The notes under the pieces were generated by a model. It was given only the letters and a program-made list of their open reading frames with translations. It was not told the origin of the DNA and searched no databases. From contig CAISYC010000005.1 in the NCBI GenBank assembly GCA_903889565.1, positions 142,921 through 206,920 on the forward strand: 64,000 bases of DNA, given 5' to 3'. Position numbers and translations under genes: made by a program. Source of the stretch: an uncultured beta proteobacterium (GTDB lineage Bacteria; Pseudomonadota; Gammaproteobacteria; Burkholderiales; SG8-41). The stretch's first letter is position 1, and each line of letters opens with the position of its first letter. Positions 7,818 through 16,411 of the stretch are shown piece by piece.

Positions 7818-9149
7818 TCAGCCGGCGGCGAAATCGTCGAACATGTAGCCGACCCACTTCAGATCCGACTCCCACAACTCGGGGCGCCGGTCGTTGTCGT
7901 CGATCTGGGTCTGGCGCAGCACGCCGTTTTCATCAAGCTTGTAGTCGAACTGCACCGAGATCGCCTCGCGCGGGCTGTTGTTGACCAGCATGTAGCAGAG
8001 GTTGTCGATCATCACGTGTTTGGGATCCTGCCCGCGTGCCTGCGCCGCGATGTAGGTGGCCACCGCGCGCGCCTCGCGGTTGGCAACGTGACCGCTCTTC
8101 GGATAGTGGCCGAAGAACGGCGACACCGCGCCGACCGAATCGCCGATGACAAACACCTGGGGATCGTCGGCAGCGTTGTAGAGCAGCGGATTGACCGCCG
8201 CCCAGCCGGTCGGCTTGCCTTCGGGCGTCTTGCCGATGAGTCCGGCCTTCCAGACGAGATCGGCGGCCTGATGCGGCGCCATCAACAAGGCATCGTCGAA
8301 CTTGAAGTCGCCGGCCGCGGTTTTCACCACCTTGTTGAAGGGATCGACCTCCTTGATCGTGGCGTTGGGCACGTGGGTGATGATGTCCGCATAGAGTTCG
8401 CTGAACGCTAGCTTGTAGCCGCCGGTGATCGGCGCGATGTTCGGTTTCGGATCGAGGATGACGATTTTCGCCGGCACCTTCTTTTGCTTGAACAACCACG
8501 CCATCAGGCAGGCGCGCTCGTACGGCGACGGCGGGCAGCGATGCGGCGGCGGCGGAAGGGTCATCACAAAAGTGCCGCCCTTGAAATTGTGGATTTTCTG
8601 TTTGACCAGCGCGTGCTCGGCGCTCGGGATATAGGCGACCGGATAATTGGTGCGCGTGTAGTCGATGGCCTTCCGGTCGTTGCCGAACCACGCCTCGAAG
8701 CCGTAACGGATGCCGGCCGAGACGATCAGCCAGTCGTAATCGAGATAACCCTGGGCGGTGTGCACGCGCTTCTTCGCGCGGTCGATTTCGGCGATCTCGG
8801 TCTGCACAAAGGTGTAGCCGTGACGCTTGGCGGGCGCCATGTAGGACTTGATCAGAAAATTGGTATCGACGACGTCGATCAGCCATTTGTTGCTCAATGG
8901 ACAGGACCAGAACACCGGGTTGCGCTCGAGCAGGATCACTTCAAGATCGGGCGCCTGCTCGCGGATGTGGCGCGCCGCAGTCAGGCCGCCCCAGCCGCCG
9001 CCGGCGATGACGACTCGGCGCTTGCCCGAACGCGCGATCAACTCCGACGCCGGGGTCATGATCAGCGGCTGCGCCGGCAGCCGCGCCGATGCGCCCAGCG
9101 CCGCCGCTGCGGCGCCGGCCTTGAGAATTTCACGGCGGGTAATTTTCAT
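7818..9149 (-). CDS. Tat-exported FAD-dependent oxidoreductase, FccB/sulfide:quinone-reductase-like
   Basis: A 443-residue flavoprotein. Residues 1-27 are a twin-arginine signal (TRREILKAG then a hydrophobic Ala-rich stretch), so it is folded with FAD in the cytoplasm and exported. The FAD-binding GGGWGG motif is at 50-55, and the second dinucleotide-binding area and the IGDSVGAVSPFFGHYPKSGH segment match the flavin subunit of flavocytochrome c sulfide dehydrogenase. Cysteines at 83, 205, 214 and in DNLCYM are candidates for the redox pair. No fccA cytochrome gene is adjacent, so the electron acceptor is unclear; the diheme cytochrome at 643-1413 is a possible but unproven partner. Sulfide or another reduced sulfur species is the likely donor, by family. 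Confidence 0.75.
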   Translation of the reverse strand: MKITRREILKAGAAAAALGASARLPAQPLIMTPASELIARSGKRRVVIAGGGWGGLTAARHIREQAPDLEVILLERNPVFWSCPLSNKWLIDVVDTNFLIKSYMAPAKRHGYTFVQTEIAEIDRAKKRVHTAQGYLDYDWLIVSAGIRYGFEAWFGNDRKAIDYTRTNYPVAYIPSAEHALVKQKIHNFKGGTFVMTLPPPPHRCPPSPYERACLMAWLFKQKKVPAKIVILDPKPNIAPITGGYKLAFSELYADIITHVPNATIKEVDPFNKVVKTAAGDFKFDDALLMAPHQAADLVWKAGLIGKTPEGKPTGWAAVNPLLYNAADDPQVFVIGDSVGAVSPFFGHYPKSGHVANREARAVATYIAAQARGQDPKHVMIDNLCYMLVNNSPREAISVQFDYKLDENGVLRQTQIDDNDRRPELWESDLKWVGYMFDDFAAG

Positions 9150-9474
9150 GCTCGCTCCAATACAGGTGACAGCCCGCGCCGCAAGCGAAACTTCCGCGCG
9201 ACCGCCGGCAATGAGGCTGTGAATGAATAATGAGTTGACTGCGCAAACGGGACTTGCCCGTCATCGACCGTTTTTCCGCACGACACGCGCGCGGCGGAGC
9301 GTTACTGCGCGGAAGGCGGATGCATGCGCGGTCGCGCAAACGCACCGCCGCGGAGGGAAACGAATTTCGTGATCTGCATCAACATCGCGCTATTATATCA
9401 AGACAAGATCGATCGACATGACCGGCGGCGATACACGCGTCACCCCGGCATTGATTCGGCAATCAGGGGGAGCA
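9150..9474. other. Intergenic region between divergent genes
   Basis: A 325-bp gap between the flavoprotein start and a Bug receptor start. No gene is supported. An AT-rich TATTATAT at 9391-9398 is a possible -10 element for the Bug gene, but no good -35 is seen at the right spacing. An upstream ATG at 9418 would lengthen the Bug protein without improving its signal peptide. Confidence 0.4.
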
Positions 9475-10449
9475 ATGAATACCCGGCAACAGTTGCGGCG
9501 CGCCATTTTGCTCGCCGCATGCAGCGCGACCGGCATCGCCTGCGCGCAAAATTATCCAACACAACCGGTGCGCATGCTGGTCGGTTACGCCGCCGGCGGC
9601 GGTGCCGATGGCATCATCCGCGCGATCGCGCCTGAACTGTCCGAGGCGCTCGGCCAACCCGTCATTATCGACAACCGGCCCGGCGGCGGCACCGTGATCG
9701 CAACTCAGGCGGTCGCCAACAGCAAGGCCGACGGCTACACGATGTATGTGATGGACCACGCTTTCATCGTCAATCCGGTGCTCGTCGGCAAGCTGCCCTA
9801 CGACAGTCTGCGCGATTTCACCGCGGTAGGCGGCATTTCATCGTCCTCCACCACCCTCGCTGTCGTGCATCCGTCGCTGCCGGTCAAATCGGTGAAGGAC
9901 CTCGTCGCATTGGCGCGCGCCAATCCCGGCAAGCTCAACTTCGCCTCCGGCGGCAGCGGCACGGTGCCGCACATCATGGGCGAGTTGTTCAATGCAGTGA
10001 CGAAAATCAAAATCACGCACATCCCGTACAAAAGCACCGGACTCGCCATCTATGCCGTGACCAGCGGGGAAACCATGGTCGGCTGGGGCGGCATCTTCGC
10101 CGCCAAGGGTCTCGTTGACACCAACAAGCTGCGGGCGCTGGCGATTGCCGCCGCCGCGCGCAGCGATGTCATGCCGCAGGTGCCGACCTTCGTCGAGGCC
10201 GGCTGGCCGCAGATCGATGCCACCAGCCACCGCGGCATCCTCGCGCCGGCCGGCACGCCGCGCGAGGTTGTCCTGCGCATGAACGCGGCGATCAACAAGG
10301 TGCTGCTGATGCCGGCGGTGCGCGCGCGCATGACCGATGTCGGTTATGTCGTCACCGGCGGATCGCCCGAGGATTTCGGCCGCGTCATCAAGACCGAAAT
10401 GGAAAAATGGTCGAAGGTTCTGCACGACGCCAATATCAAGGCCGAATAA
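9475..10449 (+). CDS. Bug/TctC-family periplasmic solute receptor
   Basis: A 324-residue Venus-flytrap binding protein exported by a Sec signal (about residues 1-24, ending ACAQNYPTQPV). Bug proteins bind small carboxylates and related acids; a minority feed a TctAB transporter, and most are orphans, as here. Family landmarks are VIIDNRPGGGTV, KADGYTMYV, HPSLPVKSVKDL, HIPYKSTGLA and LRALAIAAA. The start at 9475 is preferred over an in-frame ATG at 9418 because AGGGGGA precedes it and the signal peptide then begins at residue 1. It is followed on the same strand by two secreted proteins at 46 and 22 bp spacing, so the three probably form an operon. Confidence 0.88.
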   Translation: MNTRQQLRRAILLAACSATGIACAQNYPTQPVRMLVGYAAGGGADGIIRAIAPELSEALGQPVIIDNRPGGGTVIATQAVANSKADGYTMYVMDHAFIVNPVLVGKLPYDSLRDFTAVGGISSSSTTLAVVHPSLPVKSVKDLVALARANPGKLNFASGGSGTVPHIMGELFNAVTKIKITHIPYKSTGLAIYAVTSGETMVGWGGIFAAKGLVDTNKLRALAIAAAARSDVMPQVPTFVEAGWPQIDATSHRGILAPAGTPREVVLRMNAAINKVLLMPAVRARMTDVGYVVTGGSPEDFGRVIKTEMEKWSKVLHDANIKAE

Positions 10450-10495
10450 CCGGCCCGGCACACCATCCTTTGCAAATCTTTCAATGGAGAATCGA

Positions 10496-10954
10496 ATGTC
10501 ACGACTGACCGCAATCGCACTGTGTACCCTGTTCTGCCTCGCCACCGCGGCTCAGGCGCAGACGGGCAATCCGCTCGCCGGCGCCTGGCGCGTCAGCGAA
10601 ATCGCCGAAACCGGCAAACCGCCGCTGACCGACCCGCAGCCGGGCCTTTATGTTTTCACGCAAAAGCATTACAGCTTCATGCGCATCAGCAGCGCGAAAC
10701 CGCTGCCCGACTATCCGTCGAACGACAAAGCCAGCGACGCCGACAAGGTCACCGTATTCAATTCGCTCTACCTGCAGTCGGGCAGCTACTCGATCAAAAA
10801 CAATGTGCTGGTGATCGACAAAGTGATGGTGGCGAAAAGCGCGTTCGCGATGGCCGGCGCGGGCAACCGGTTCAACATCGCGCAGAGCGGCGACACGCTG
10901 ACCCTGACGCAATTACCGAACGGCCCCGCGATCAAGCTGGTCCGCGTGGAATAA
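10496..10954 (+). CDS. Secreted lipocalin-like domain protein
   Basis: A 152-residue protein with a Sec signal (MSRLTAIALCTLF to AQAQTG). The mature part begins NPLAGAWRVSEI and has the pattern of a lipocalin-like beta-barrel: the G-x-W near the start, a PGLYVFTQKHYSFMRI strand pair, and a late NRFNIAQSGDTLTLTQL hairpin. Such domains often bind small hydrophobic molecules, but no ligand is known. An in-frame ATG at 10484 is an alternative start; 10496 is chosen for its position behind ATGGAGA. Lies between a Bug receptor and a carboxymuconolactone-decarboxylase-like gene. Confidence 0.65.
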   Translation: MSRLTAIALCTLFCLATAAQAQTGNPLAGAWRVSEIAETGKPPLTDPQPGLYVFTQKHYSFMRISSAKPLPDYPSNDKASDADKVTVFNSLYLQSGSYSIKNNVLVIDKVMVAKSAFAMAGAGNRFNIAQSGDTLTLTQLPNGPAIKLVRVE

Positions 10955-10976
10955 CCCCCGTCCATACGGAGACGCC

Positions 10977-11627
10977 ATGAAAAACCTGCTCAAACAACTG
11001 CTGCTCGCCGTTTCGACGATGTCGTTCGCCGTGCCGCCGGGCGCGTCAGCGCAAACTGCGCAACGCTTTCCGGAAATTCCGCTTGAGAAGCTGACGCCCG
11101 ACCAGAAAAAATGGGCGGACAGCGTTTCGGCACCGCCGCGCGGCGCCAATTTCAAGCAGCCGCCCTATCGCATTTACCTGCGCAGCCCCGCGCTCGCCGA
11201 GCGCATCACCGGGCTGTCCGACTACCTGCGCTGGAACACGCAGTTCCCGGCGCGGCTCACCGAGTTCGCCATCCTGCTCTCGGCGCGCAACCAGAACGTG
11301 CGCTGGGCCTGGCGCAGCCATTACAAGGCGGCGATCAGGGGCGGACTCGATCCCCGGGTCGGCACCGAACTGGCCGCGGGAAAAAGACCGGCCGGCATGC
11401 AGGACGACGAAGCCGCGCTCTATGATCTGGCCACGGAAATTTTCCGCGACAAAAAAGTCTCGGACGCGACTTACGCCGCTGCGCTGGCGAAATTCGGCGA
11501 ACAGGGCATCGTCGAGCTGATCAGCCTGATGGGCTACTACGATCTGGTCGGCATGCTGCTGATTGCCGGCAACGCAGTGCCGCCCGACGATCCTGAGGTG
11601 CCGGCGCTGCAACCGGTTGCGCGTTAA
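10977..11627 (+). CDS. Exported carboxymuconolactone decarboxylase-like (AhpD-fold) protein
   Basis: A 216-residue protein. The core RLTEFAILLSARNQNVRWAW and HYKAAIRGGLDP, followed by DEAALYDLATEIF, is the all-helical CMD/AhpD fold. Unusually for this mostly cytoplasmic family, residues 1-26 are a signal peptide (to GASAQ), so the protein should be periplasmic. The CxxC redox pair of AhpD is missing and a histidine (SHYKAA) occupies the active-site region, which favours a decarboxylase or lyase-type role over a peroxidase. It is 22 bp after the lipocalin-like gene and ends before a strong terminator. Confidence 0.75.
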   Translation: MKNLLKQLLLAVSTMSFAVPPGASAQTAQRFPEIPLEKLTPDQKKWADSVSAPPRGANFKQPPYRIYLRSPALAERITGLSDYLRWNTQFPARLTEFAILLSARNQNVRWAWRSHYKAAIRGGLDPRVGTELAAGKRPAGMQDDEAALYDLATEIFRDKKVSDATYAAALAKFGEQGIVELISLMGYYDLVGMLLIAGNAVPPDDPEVPALQPVAR

Positions 11628-11697
11628 GCCGTCGCAGGCGGCGGCCCCACCAATAGCACGAAGGTATACAGTGACACAGCTTTGATCCTGCTCAAAC

Positions 11698-11728
11698 GAC
11701 AATGCCGCCTTCAAGGCGGCATTGTTTC
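11698..11728. terminator. Bidirectional intrinsic terminator
   Basis: An 11-bp hairpin: ACAATGCCGCC (11699-11709) pairs with GGCGGCATTGT (11715-11725) around TTCAA, with T residues on the 3' side and A residues on the 5' side. It lies between the convergent CMD-like and Bug genes and could end both transcripts. Confidence 0.75.
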
Positions 11729-11744
11729 GGGCACGTCCGCAGGT

Positions 11745-12716
11745 TCACTGGATGCGGATGTTGGCGCTCTTGACGACCCTGGTCCAGCGGTCGCGCTCGT
11801 CGCGCAGAAACACGGCGAATTCCTGCGGCGAACTGCCGACCGGGTCGGTGCCGTCCTGCTCGAAGCGCGTTACCACCTCGGACCGCTGCAACGCCCTGGC
11901 GATTTCGCGATACATGCGGTCAATGACCGGTTTCGGCGTGCCCCTGGGCGCAAGCATGCCGTGCCACTGGTTGACCAGATAGCCCGGAACGCCCGCCTCG
12001 ATCATGGTCGGTGTGTCGGGGGCGACCTTGGCGCGCTTGTTGCTGGCGATCGCCAGCGCGCGCAGCTTGCCGTTGCGAACCTGATTGTAGATCGAGCCGC
12101 CGGAGAGAAAACTGAACTGCACCTGGCCTGAAAGCAAATCGGTCAGCGCCGCGCCAACGCCTTTGTAGGGCACGTGCACGACGTGAACGCCGGTAGTCTG
12201 GCCGAACAGTTCGCCGGCAAGGTGCGCCAGCGAAGCATTGCCGGTGGAGGCGAAATTGAGCTTCGCCGGATTGGCCTTGGCGTAGGCGACCAGTTCCGCG
12301 ACCGATTTGACCGGCAGCGACGGATGCACCGTCAAAATGTACGGACCGCCGGCGACTTGCGACACCGCATCGAAATCGCGATACAGGTCGTACGGCGTTT
12401 TGCTGACGATGCCGTAGACGACGAGGCTCGCCGACAGCATCATGAAGGTATAGCCGTCGGGCGCCGAATGCGCGGTGACATCGGCGGCGATGCTGCCGCT
12501 GGCGCCGGCGCGATTGTCCACCACCACGCTCTGGCCCAGCGTCTCGGTGAGCGGCGAGGCAACGAGACGAGAGACGAAATCAAGGCCGCCGCCGGCACCG
12601 GACGAGACGGTCATGCGGATCGGTTTGTTCGGCCACTGATTCTGCGCGAGGACAGGCGCCGCCATGCCGGCAACGGCGATCACTGCAAAGGTGACAATTC
12701 GGCTCAGGTGTTTCAT
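11745..12716 (-). CDS. Bug/TctC-family periplasmic solute receptor
   Basis: A 323-residue receptor with signal peptide residues 1-25 (ending VLAQNQWPNKPI). Landmarks: VVVDNRAGASGS, PDGYTFMML, HPSLPVKSVAELV, VHVPYKGVGAALT and LRALAIASNKR. A GGAGA site precedes the ATG at 12716. It is convergent with the CMD-like operon across the terminator at 11698-11728 and appears monocistronic. No transporter membrane genes accompany it, so ligand and signalling or transport route are unknown. Confidence 0.87.
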   Translation of the reverse strand: MKHLSRIVTFAVIAVAGMAAPVLAQNQWPNKPIRMTVSSGAGGGLDFVSRLVASPLTETLGQSVVVDNRAGASGSIAADVTAHSAPDGYTFMMLSASLVVYGIVSKTPYDLYRDFDAVSQVAGGPYILTVHPSLPVKSVAELVAYAKANPAKLNFASTGNASLAHLAGELFGQTTGVHVVHVPYKGVGAALTDLLSGQVQFSFLSGGSIYNQVRNGKLRALAIASNKRAKVAPDTPTMIEAGVPGYLVNQWHGMLAPRGTPKPVIDRMYREIARALQRSEVVTRFEQDGTDPVGSSPQEFAVFLRDERDRWTRVVKSANIRIQ

Positions 12717-12980
12717 GCAATCTCCGGAATTCTGCGAGCCGCAATTATACCGTCGCCACTACAAGCGCCGCGCCTGCTGCCAGGCCAGAAAACCAAACAG
12801 CACCGGCAAACGCAGCAGCTGAAACCGAATCCGCAATATTCACCGGACGACGCGTGCAGAGACCGCCGTCAAGCCGGTATCAATCGCGCCAGCGATGGCG
12901 CAAGCGCAGCAATCGATAGGGAATAGAATATGCAGCGATGTCAGGTGCCGCGAAAGGCGCGGGGCTGTCGAGGCGATACC

Positions 12981-13304
12981 ATGAAGAAAACAATGTTTGC
13001 ATTGGCGCTCCTGTTGGCAGCGTCGCCCGCTTGCGCGGATCTTGCGCGCGAACTCGAGCGCCTCGTCGGCTTTACGATCATCGCCAGCAAGACGATTGCG
13101 GGCTACCAGGACAAAAACGGCAAACTGCAGGAGGGATTCATCGGCTGCGAATTCGACCGCGTGATCGTGTTTGACGACAACAAGATGCTAACCTGTGCCG
13201 CGATCGGATATGAAACGGCGTTCCGGCCCACCGCGATCATTCTTTCCGACGGAACAAAATTCAAAATGATCGTCGGCAACGAAATCTACGAAATGAAACA
13301 ATAG
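12981..13304 (+). CDS. Small secreted protein of unknown function
   Basis: A 107-residue protein starting MKKTMFALALLLAASPACA, a clear Sec signal with cleavage near residue 19. The mature part has two cysteines (in FIGCEFDR and LTCAAIG) that could form a disulfide, and looks mostly beta. I do not recognise the family. The start at 12981 is chosen over an in-frame ATG at 12930 because it begins the signal peptide. It stands alone between a divergent Bug gene and a convergent small gene. Confidence 0.6.
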   Translation: MKKTMFALALLLAASPACADLARELERLVGFTIIASKTIAGYQDKNGKLQEGFIGCEFDRVIVFDDNKMLTCAAIGYETAFRPTAIILSDGTKFKMIVGNEIYEMKQ

Positions 13305-13323
13305 CCGGCGCGCCCGTCGGCCC

Positions 13324-13542
13324 CTAACCCTCGCGCGGGAAATTGCGCTCCTCGTCGAGCGTTCCGGTTTTGGTCCGGATCACCACGGTCCCGCCCTGCC
13401 TGCCGAGGACTTTCCGCAATACCCCGGCTTTGGTGCCGCCTTCCTTCGAATCAAATGCCTTGACGGTCTTTTGCGTCTGGTCATTCCTCAAAATCCAGCG
13501 ATTCGTGTCCACATCAAAACGCAGCGTGAATTTCCGTTTCAA
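13324..13542 (-). CDS. DUF2188-like small protein
   Basis: A 72-residue protein if it starts at the TTG at 13542, which has GGAGG eight to nine bases upstream; an ATG at 13572 would add ten residues that overlap that ribosome site, so TTG is preferred. The pattern NRWILRNDQTQKTVKAFDSK, then VVIRTKTGTLDEERNFPR, resembles DUF2188, a short beta-rich domain of unknown function found with stress proteins. Convergent with the secreted protein at 12981. Confidence 0.55.
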   Translation of the reverse strand: MKRKFTLRFDVDTNRWILRNDQTQKTVKAFDSKEGGTKAGVLRKVLGRQGGTVVIRTKTGTLDEERNFPREG

Positions 13543-13664
13543 TTCGGGAGTTCCTCCTGGTAACGTTCGCATGCTCTGTTTTTAAAAATCATGATACCCC
13601 GCCGCTGTGTTTCGGATCCCGGTTGCGTTCGGGCAAACAACAACGCCGGCCCTGTTCCCTCCGC

Positions 13665-14840
13665 TCAGTACTGGCCGTCGTGCGATGCGAGGGCGATGGT
13701 CGCCGGCTTGTTGCTGCGGTTGCTCCACGCATGATTGCTGCCGCGGATGATGGCGAACTCGCCCTTCTTCAGCGTGACGTCCTGCGTGTCGAGCACCAGC
13801 ACGATTTCGCCGTCGGTGACCAATGCAAATTCGAGCGTTTCGGTCTTCTGCATGTACGGATGTTTTGCGTCTGCCGACCACGTCGAAGCCTGCGGCGAAC
13901 CCATCGCCTTGAAGTAGGCCTTGACCTCGCGCTCGCCGACGCGCCCCTGCCATGATGCATCCGGCGGGAAGGTGACGGTGCGCATCACCGAGCCGTCTTT
14001 CGGCGGCGTCAACGCGTGCGGCAGATGCAGCGTTTCCTGCACGATTTTCGCCGGCGTGCCATCGGTCACCCACAGGCGCTGCATGGCGAAACCGGGACGT
14101 GCCGGATCGGTGCGCACATCCGGTGTGGCCGCGTCGCTCGCCAGCGTCGATTTGTTCGGCGTCTTGTCGAGGCAGACGATACGGCGCGTCGGCGTCACGC
14201 CGGAGGGCACCGCATGATTGGCAGCGGCGGTCATCACGCGATCATTGCCCTGCGCGAGACCGACCGGGCCGTCGACGAAGGTTGCCGAAATCATGTCGAA
14301 CATGACGAGCGAACCGCCGGGCACGCGGCTCGACCACTGGTGCCAGGCGCCGACATCGATGACAACGTCGCCCGGATCCCACTCGACATCCTGATCGTCG
14401 AGCACCAGCGTGCGTTTACCCTCCAGCATGATGGCGTAATCGACGGTCTCGGTCTTGTGCATGCCACCCGAATAAAAATTGTGACCGCCGCGATCCCAGG
14501 TGCGGCCGGGCGGGCGCAGTTTCGGCGCGTGCGGCGCGACGATATTCGGATCGGTGGCGGCGTCGTAATCGAGCGGCTTGCCCACGCCCTGAATCACGCG
14601 CAGATGGCCGCCGTTCGGCGGACCGGGAAAATCGTACTTGAGATTGCCGTCGTCGTTCTTGCCCGACAGCGGCGCCGGGCTCTGCGTCCACACCCACAGG
14701 TCGGTGTGGCCGCGGCCCTGCCCCATCGACGCCGCGTGCGAGTAGGGCGACGGCCCGTCCCAGGTCACGGTCGATTTGCCGTTGGCGTCGTTGCCGGTGA
14801 CCACACGGCGGATCGGTTTCATCAAACTGCTTTGCGACAT
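13665..14840 (-). CDS. Double-cupin protein
   Basis: A 391-residue protein with two cupin domains in tandem: the first around residues 125-180 (MHKTETVDYAIMLEG then WDPGDVVIDVGAWHQW), the second around residues 325-385 (MQKTETLEFALVTDG then LKKGEFAIIRGSNHAW). Each half keeps the H..E and late H positions expected of cupin metal ligands, so both could bind metal. No signal peptide. An AAGGGAG site precedes the ATG. Function unknown, but bicupins often act as dioxygenases, decarboxylases or isomerases. A single-cupin gene follows upstream on the same strand (14921-15391) with an 80-bp gap. Confidence 0.75.
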   Translation of the reverse strand: MSQSSLMKPIRRVVTGNDANGKSTVTWDGPSPYSHAASMGQGRGHTDLWVWTQSPAPLSGKNDDGNLKYDFPGPPNGGHLRVIQGVGKPLDYDAATDPNIVAPHAPKLRPPGRTWDRGGHNFYSGGMHKTETVDYAIMLEGKRTLVLDDQDVEWDPGDVVIDVGAWHQWSSRVPGGSLVMFDMISATFVDGPVGLAQGNDRVMTAAANHAVPSGVTPTRRIVCLDKTPNKSTLASDAATPDVRTDPARPGFAMQRLWVTDGTPAKIVQETLHLPHALTPPKDGSVMRTVTFPPDASWQGRVGEREVKAYFKAMGSPQASTWSADAKHPYMQKTETLEFALVTDGEIVLVLDTQDVTLKKGEFAIIRGSNHAWSNRSNKPATIALASHDGQY

Positions 14841-14920
14841 GTCACTCCCTTTCGAGGTATTTGCGCATTCGATTGCGCTATTCTGATTCGTTCACTTGCA
14901 ACGCCGGCGCGCGTCCGCGG

Positions 14921-15391
14921 CTACTCGTAAAACGAACCTTTCATGTCGGCAACACCGCGGTCGATCAGATACTGCATGTCGGCCGACGATTCCATCGTCT
15001 TGCGGTCGATATTGAACTGGATTGCGCGCTCGGCGGAGGTCGTGCCCTTGATCGTCAGCAACGAGAGCGATTCCTTGATTTCCCATTCATGCGCGCCGCG
15101 CAACCCGGCCGGCCCGAAGACCACATCGCCGGGACCGACTTCCCAGGAATTGCCTTCGATGTCGCGCACGATGCCGCTGCCGGCGACGATGTAATGAAAG
15201 GTCTCGATCATGTGCCAGTGCAAATGCTCGTGGGTGCCGGGGCCGAAGGTGGCAAGCCCGACGCTGATGCGCTCGGCCGGATGCTCCTTGCAGCCGGCGA
15301 GTTTCTTGATGCTGAGCCCCGGGATCACGCCGGGCGACGTCGGCTCGTTGGCCTGATTGAATACTTTCAATTCCGATTTGATGTTTTTCAT
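14921..15391 (-). CDS. Single-domain cupin protein
   Basis: A 156-residue cytoplasmic cupin. The first motif is seen as GTHEHLHWHMIETFHYIVAG (three His and one Glu ligand) and the second as WEVGPGDVVFGPAGLRGAHEW. AGAGGA precedes the ATG at 15391. Upstream in-frame codons exist but would place unconserved residues before MKNIKSELKV. Divergent from the amidohydrolase at 15538 and codirectional with the double cupin, so all three may serve one pathway. Confidence 0.75.
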   Translation of the reverse strand: MKNIKSELKVFNQANEPTSPGVIPGLSIKKLAGCKEHPAERISVGLATFGPGTHEHLHWHMIETFHYIVAGSGIVRDIEGNSWEVGPGDVVFGPAGLRGAHEWEIKESLSLLTIKGTTSAERAIQFNIDRKTMESSADMQYLIDRGVADMKGSFYE

Positions 15392-15537
15392 GCGGTCCTC
15401 TGGCGTATGCGCGTTCTTGTAGGTGTCGGCCTGATCAATGCGATCCGAACCGGCCGCTATAATAGCGCCTGCCGGCCCGTCGCACAGCGCGCCGCCGCAA
15501 TCCACACGCAATCAACAAGAATGCCGGAGAGGAAACC

Positions 15538-16401
15538 ATGGTCATCGTCGACACCCACGTCCACGTTTTCACGGACGACCGCAAAAAATATCCCCAGATC
15601 ATCGACACGCCGCGCGCCGGCTCGATTCCGAGCATCAAGGAAATCGGCCAGACCGAATGGCCGGTGACCACCGTGGAAACGCTGGCGCTGCTGATGGATG
15701 AAGCCGGCGTCGACAAGGCCACACTGGTGCAGGCCTATTTTGTCTACGAATACGACAACCGTTACACCTGCGACGCCGCGCGCCTCGACCCGCAACGTTT
15801 CGCCAGTGTGGTCGTGCTCGACCCGCTGGACCCGAATTCGCCCGACGAGCTCTCGCGCCTGGTCGAACAGGAGGGCGTGACCGGCCTGCGATTCATGCGC
15901 GGCCGCCTGCCGCAGAGTTCGCTGGGCGAACCGGCGACCTTCCCGCTGTGGGAACGCATGCAGCAGCTGAAGATTCCGCTCGCCATCAACGACCGCATCA
16001 TCGAGCTGCCGAAGGTGCGCAAGCCGATGGAGCGCTATCCGGAGGTAAAAGTGTGTTTCGAACACGCCTGGGGTCACAAGGTCGGCACAACGCCGTACCC
16101 GGATCTCGCGCCGCTGTTCGCATTTGCCGACAACCCGAACGTCTATATCAAGACCGCAATCAACAACATCGCTGCCGCGCGCGATGCCGGCGGCACCGCC
16201 GAAGCGCTTTATGAAAAGCTGGTTGCCGTATTCGGCGCCAAACGCATCATGTGGAGTTCCAACTATCCGGCGCATCCGCGCTTCAACGGCGTCAAAAGCC
16301 GGCTCGACGAAGCGAAGAAAGTACTCGCCTTTTTGTCCGAAGAAGACCGCCGCTGGATTTTCGGCGAAACGGCACTGTCGGTGTTCCCCCATTTGCGCTG
16401 A
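15538..16401 (+). CDS. Amidohydrolase-2 family metal-dependent hydrolase
   Basis: A 287-residue TIM-barrel enzyme with the N-terminal metal-binding DTHVHVF motif (His7, His9). Later motifs are CFEHAWGHKVG and MWSSNYPAHPRF, the latter in the place of the final active-site Asp/Asn region. The family includes 2-pyrone-4,6-dicarboxylate lactonase and the ACMSD-type decarboxylases. The substrate is therefore probably a lactone or an aromatic-derived acid. GAGAGGAAACC precedes the ATG. The next gene, a solute-binding-like protein, starts 10 bp after its stop. Confidence 0.78.
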   Translation: MVIVDTHVHVFTDDRKKYPQIIDTPRAGSIPSIKEIGQTEWPVTTVETLALLMDEAGVDKATLVQAYFVYEYDNRYTCDAARLDPQRFASVVVLDPLDPNSPDELSRLVEQEGVTGLRFMRGRLPQSSLGEPATFPLWERMQQLKIPLAINDRIIELPKVRKPMERYPEVKVCFEHAWGHKVGTTPYPDLAPLFAFADNPNVYIKTAINNIAAARDAGGTAEALYEKLVAVFGAKRIMWSSNYPAHPRFNGVKSRLDEAKKVLAFLSEEDRRWIFGETALSVFPHLR

Positions 16402-16411
16402 GGATTAGACC

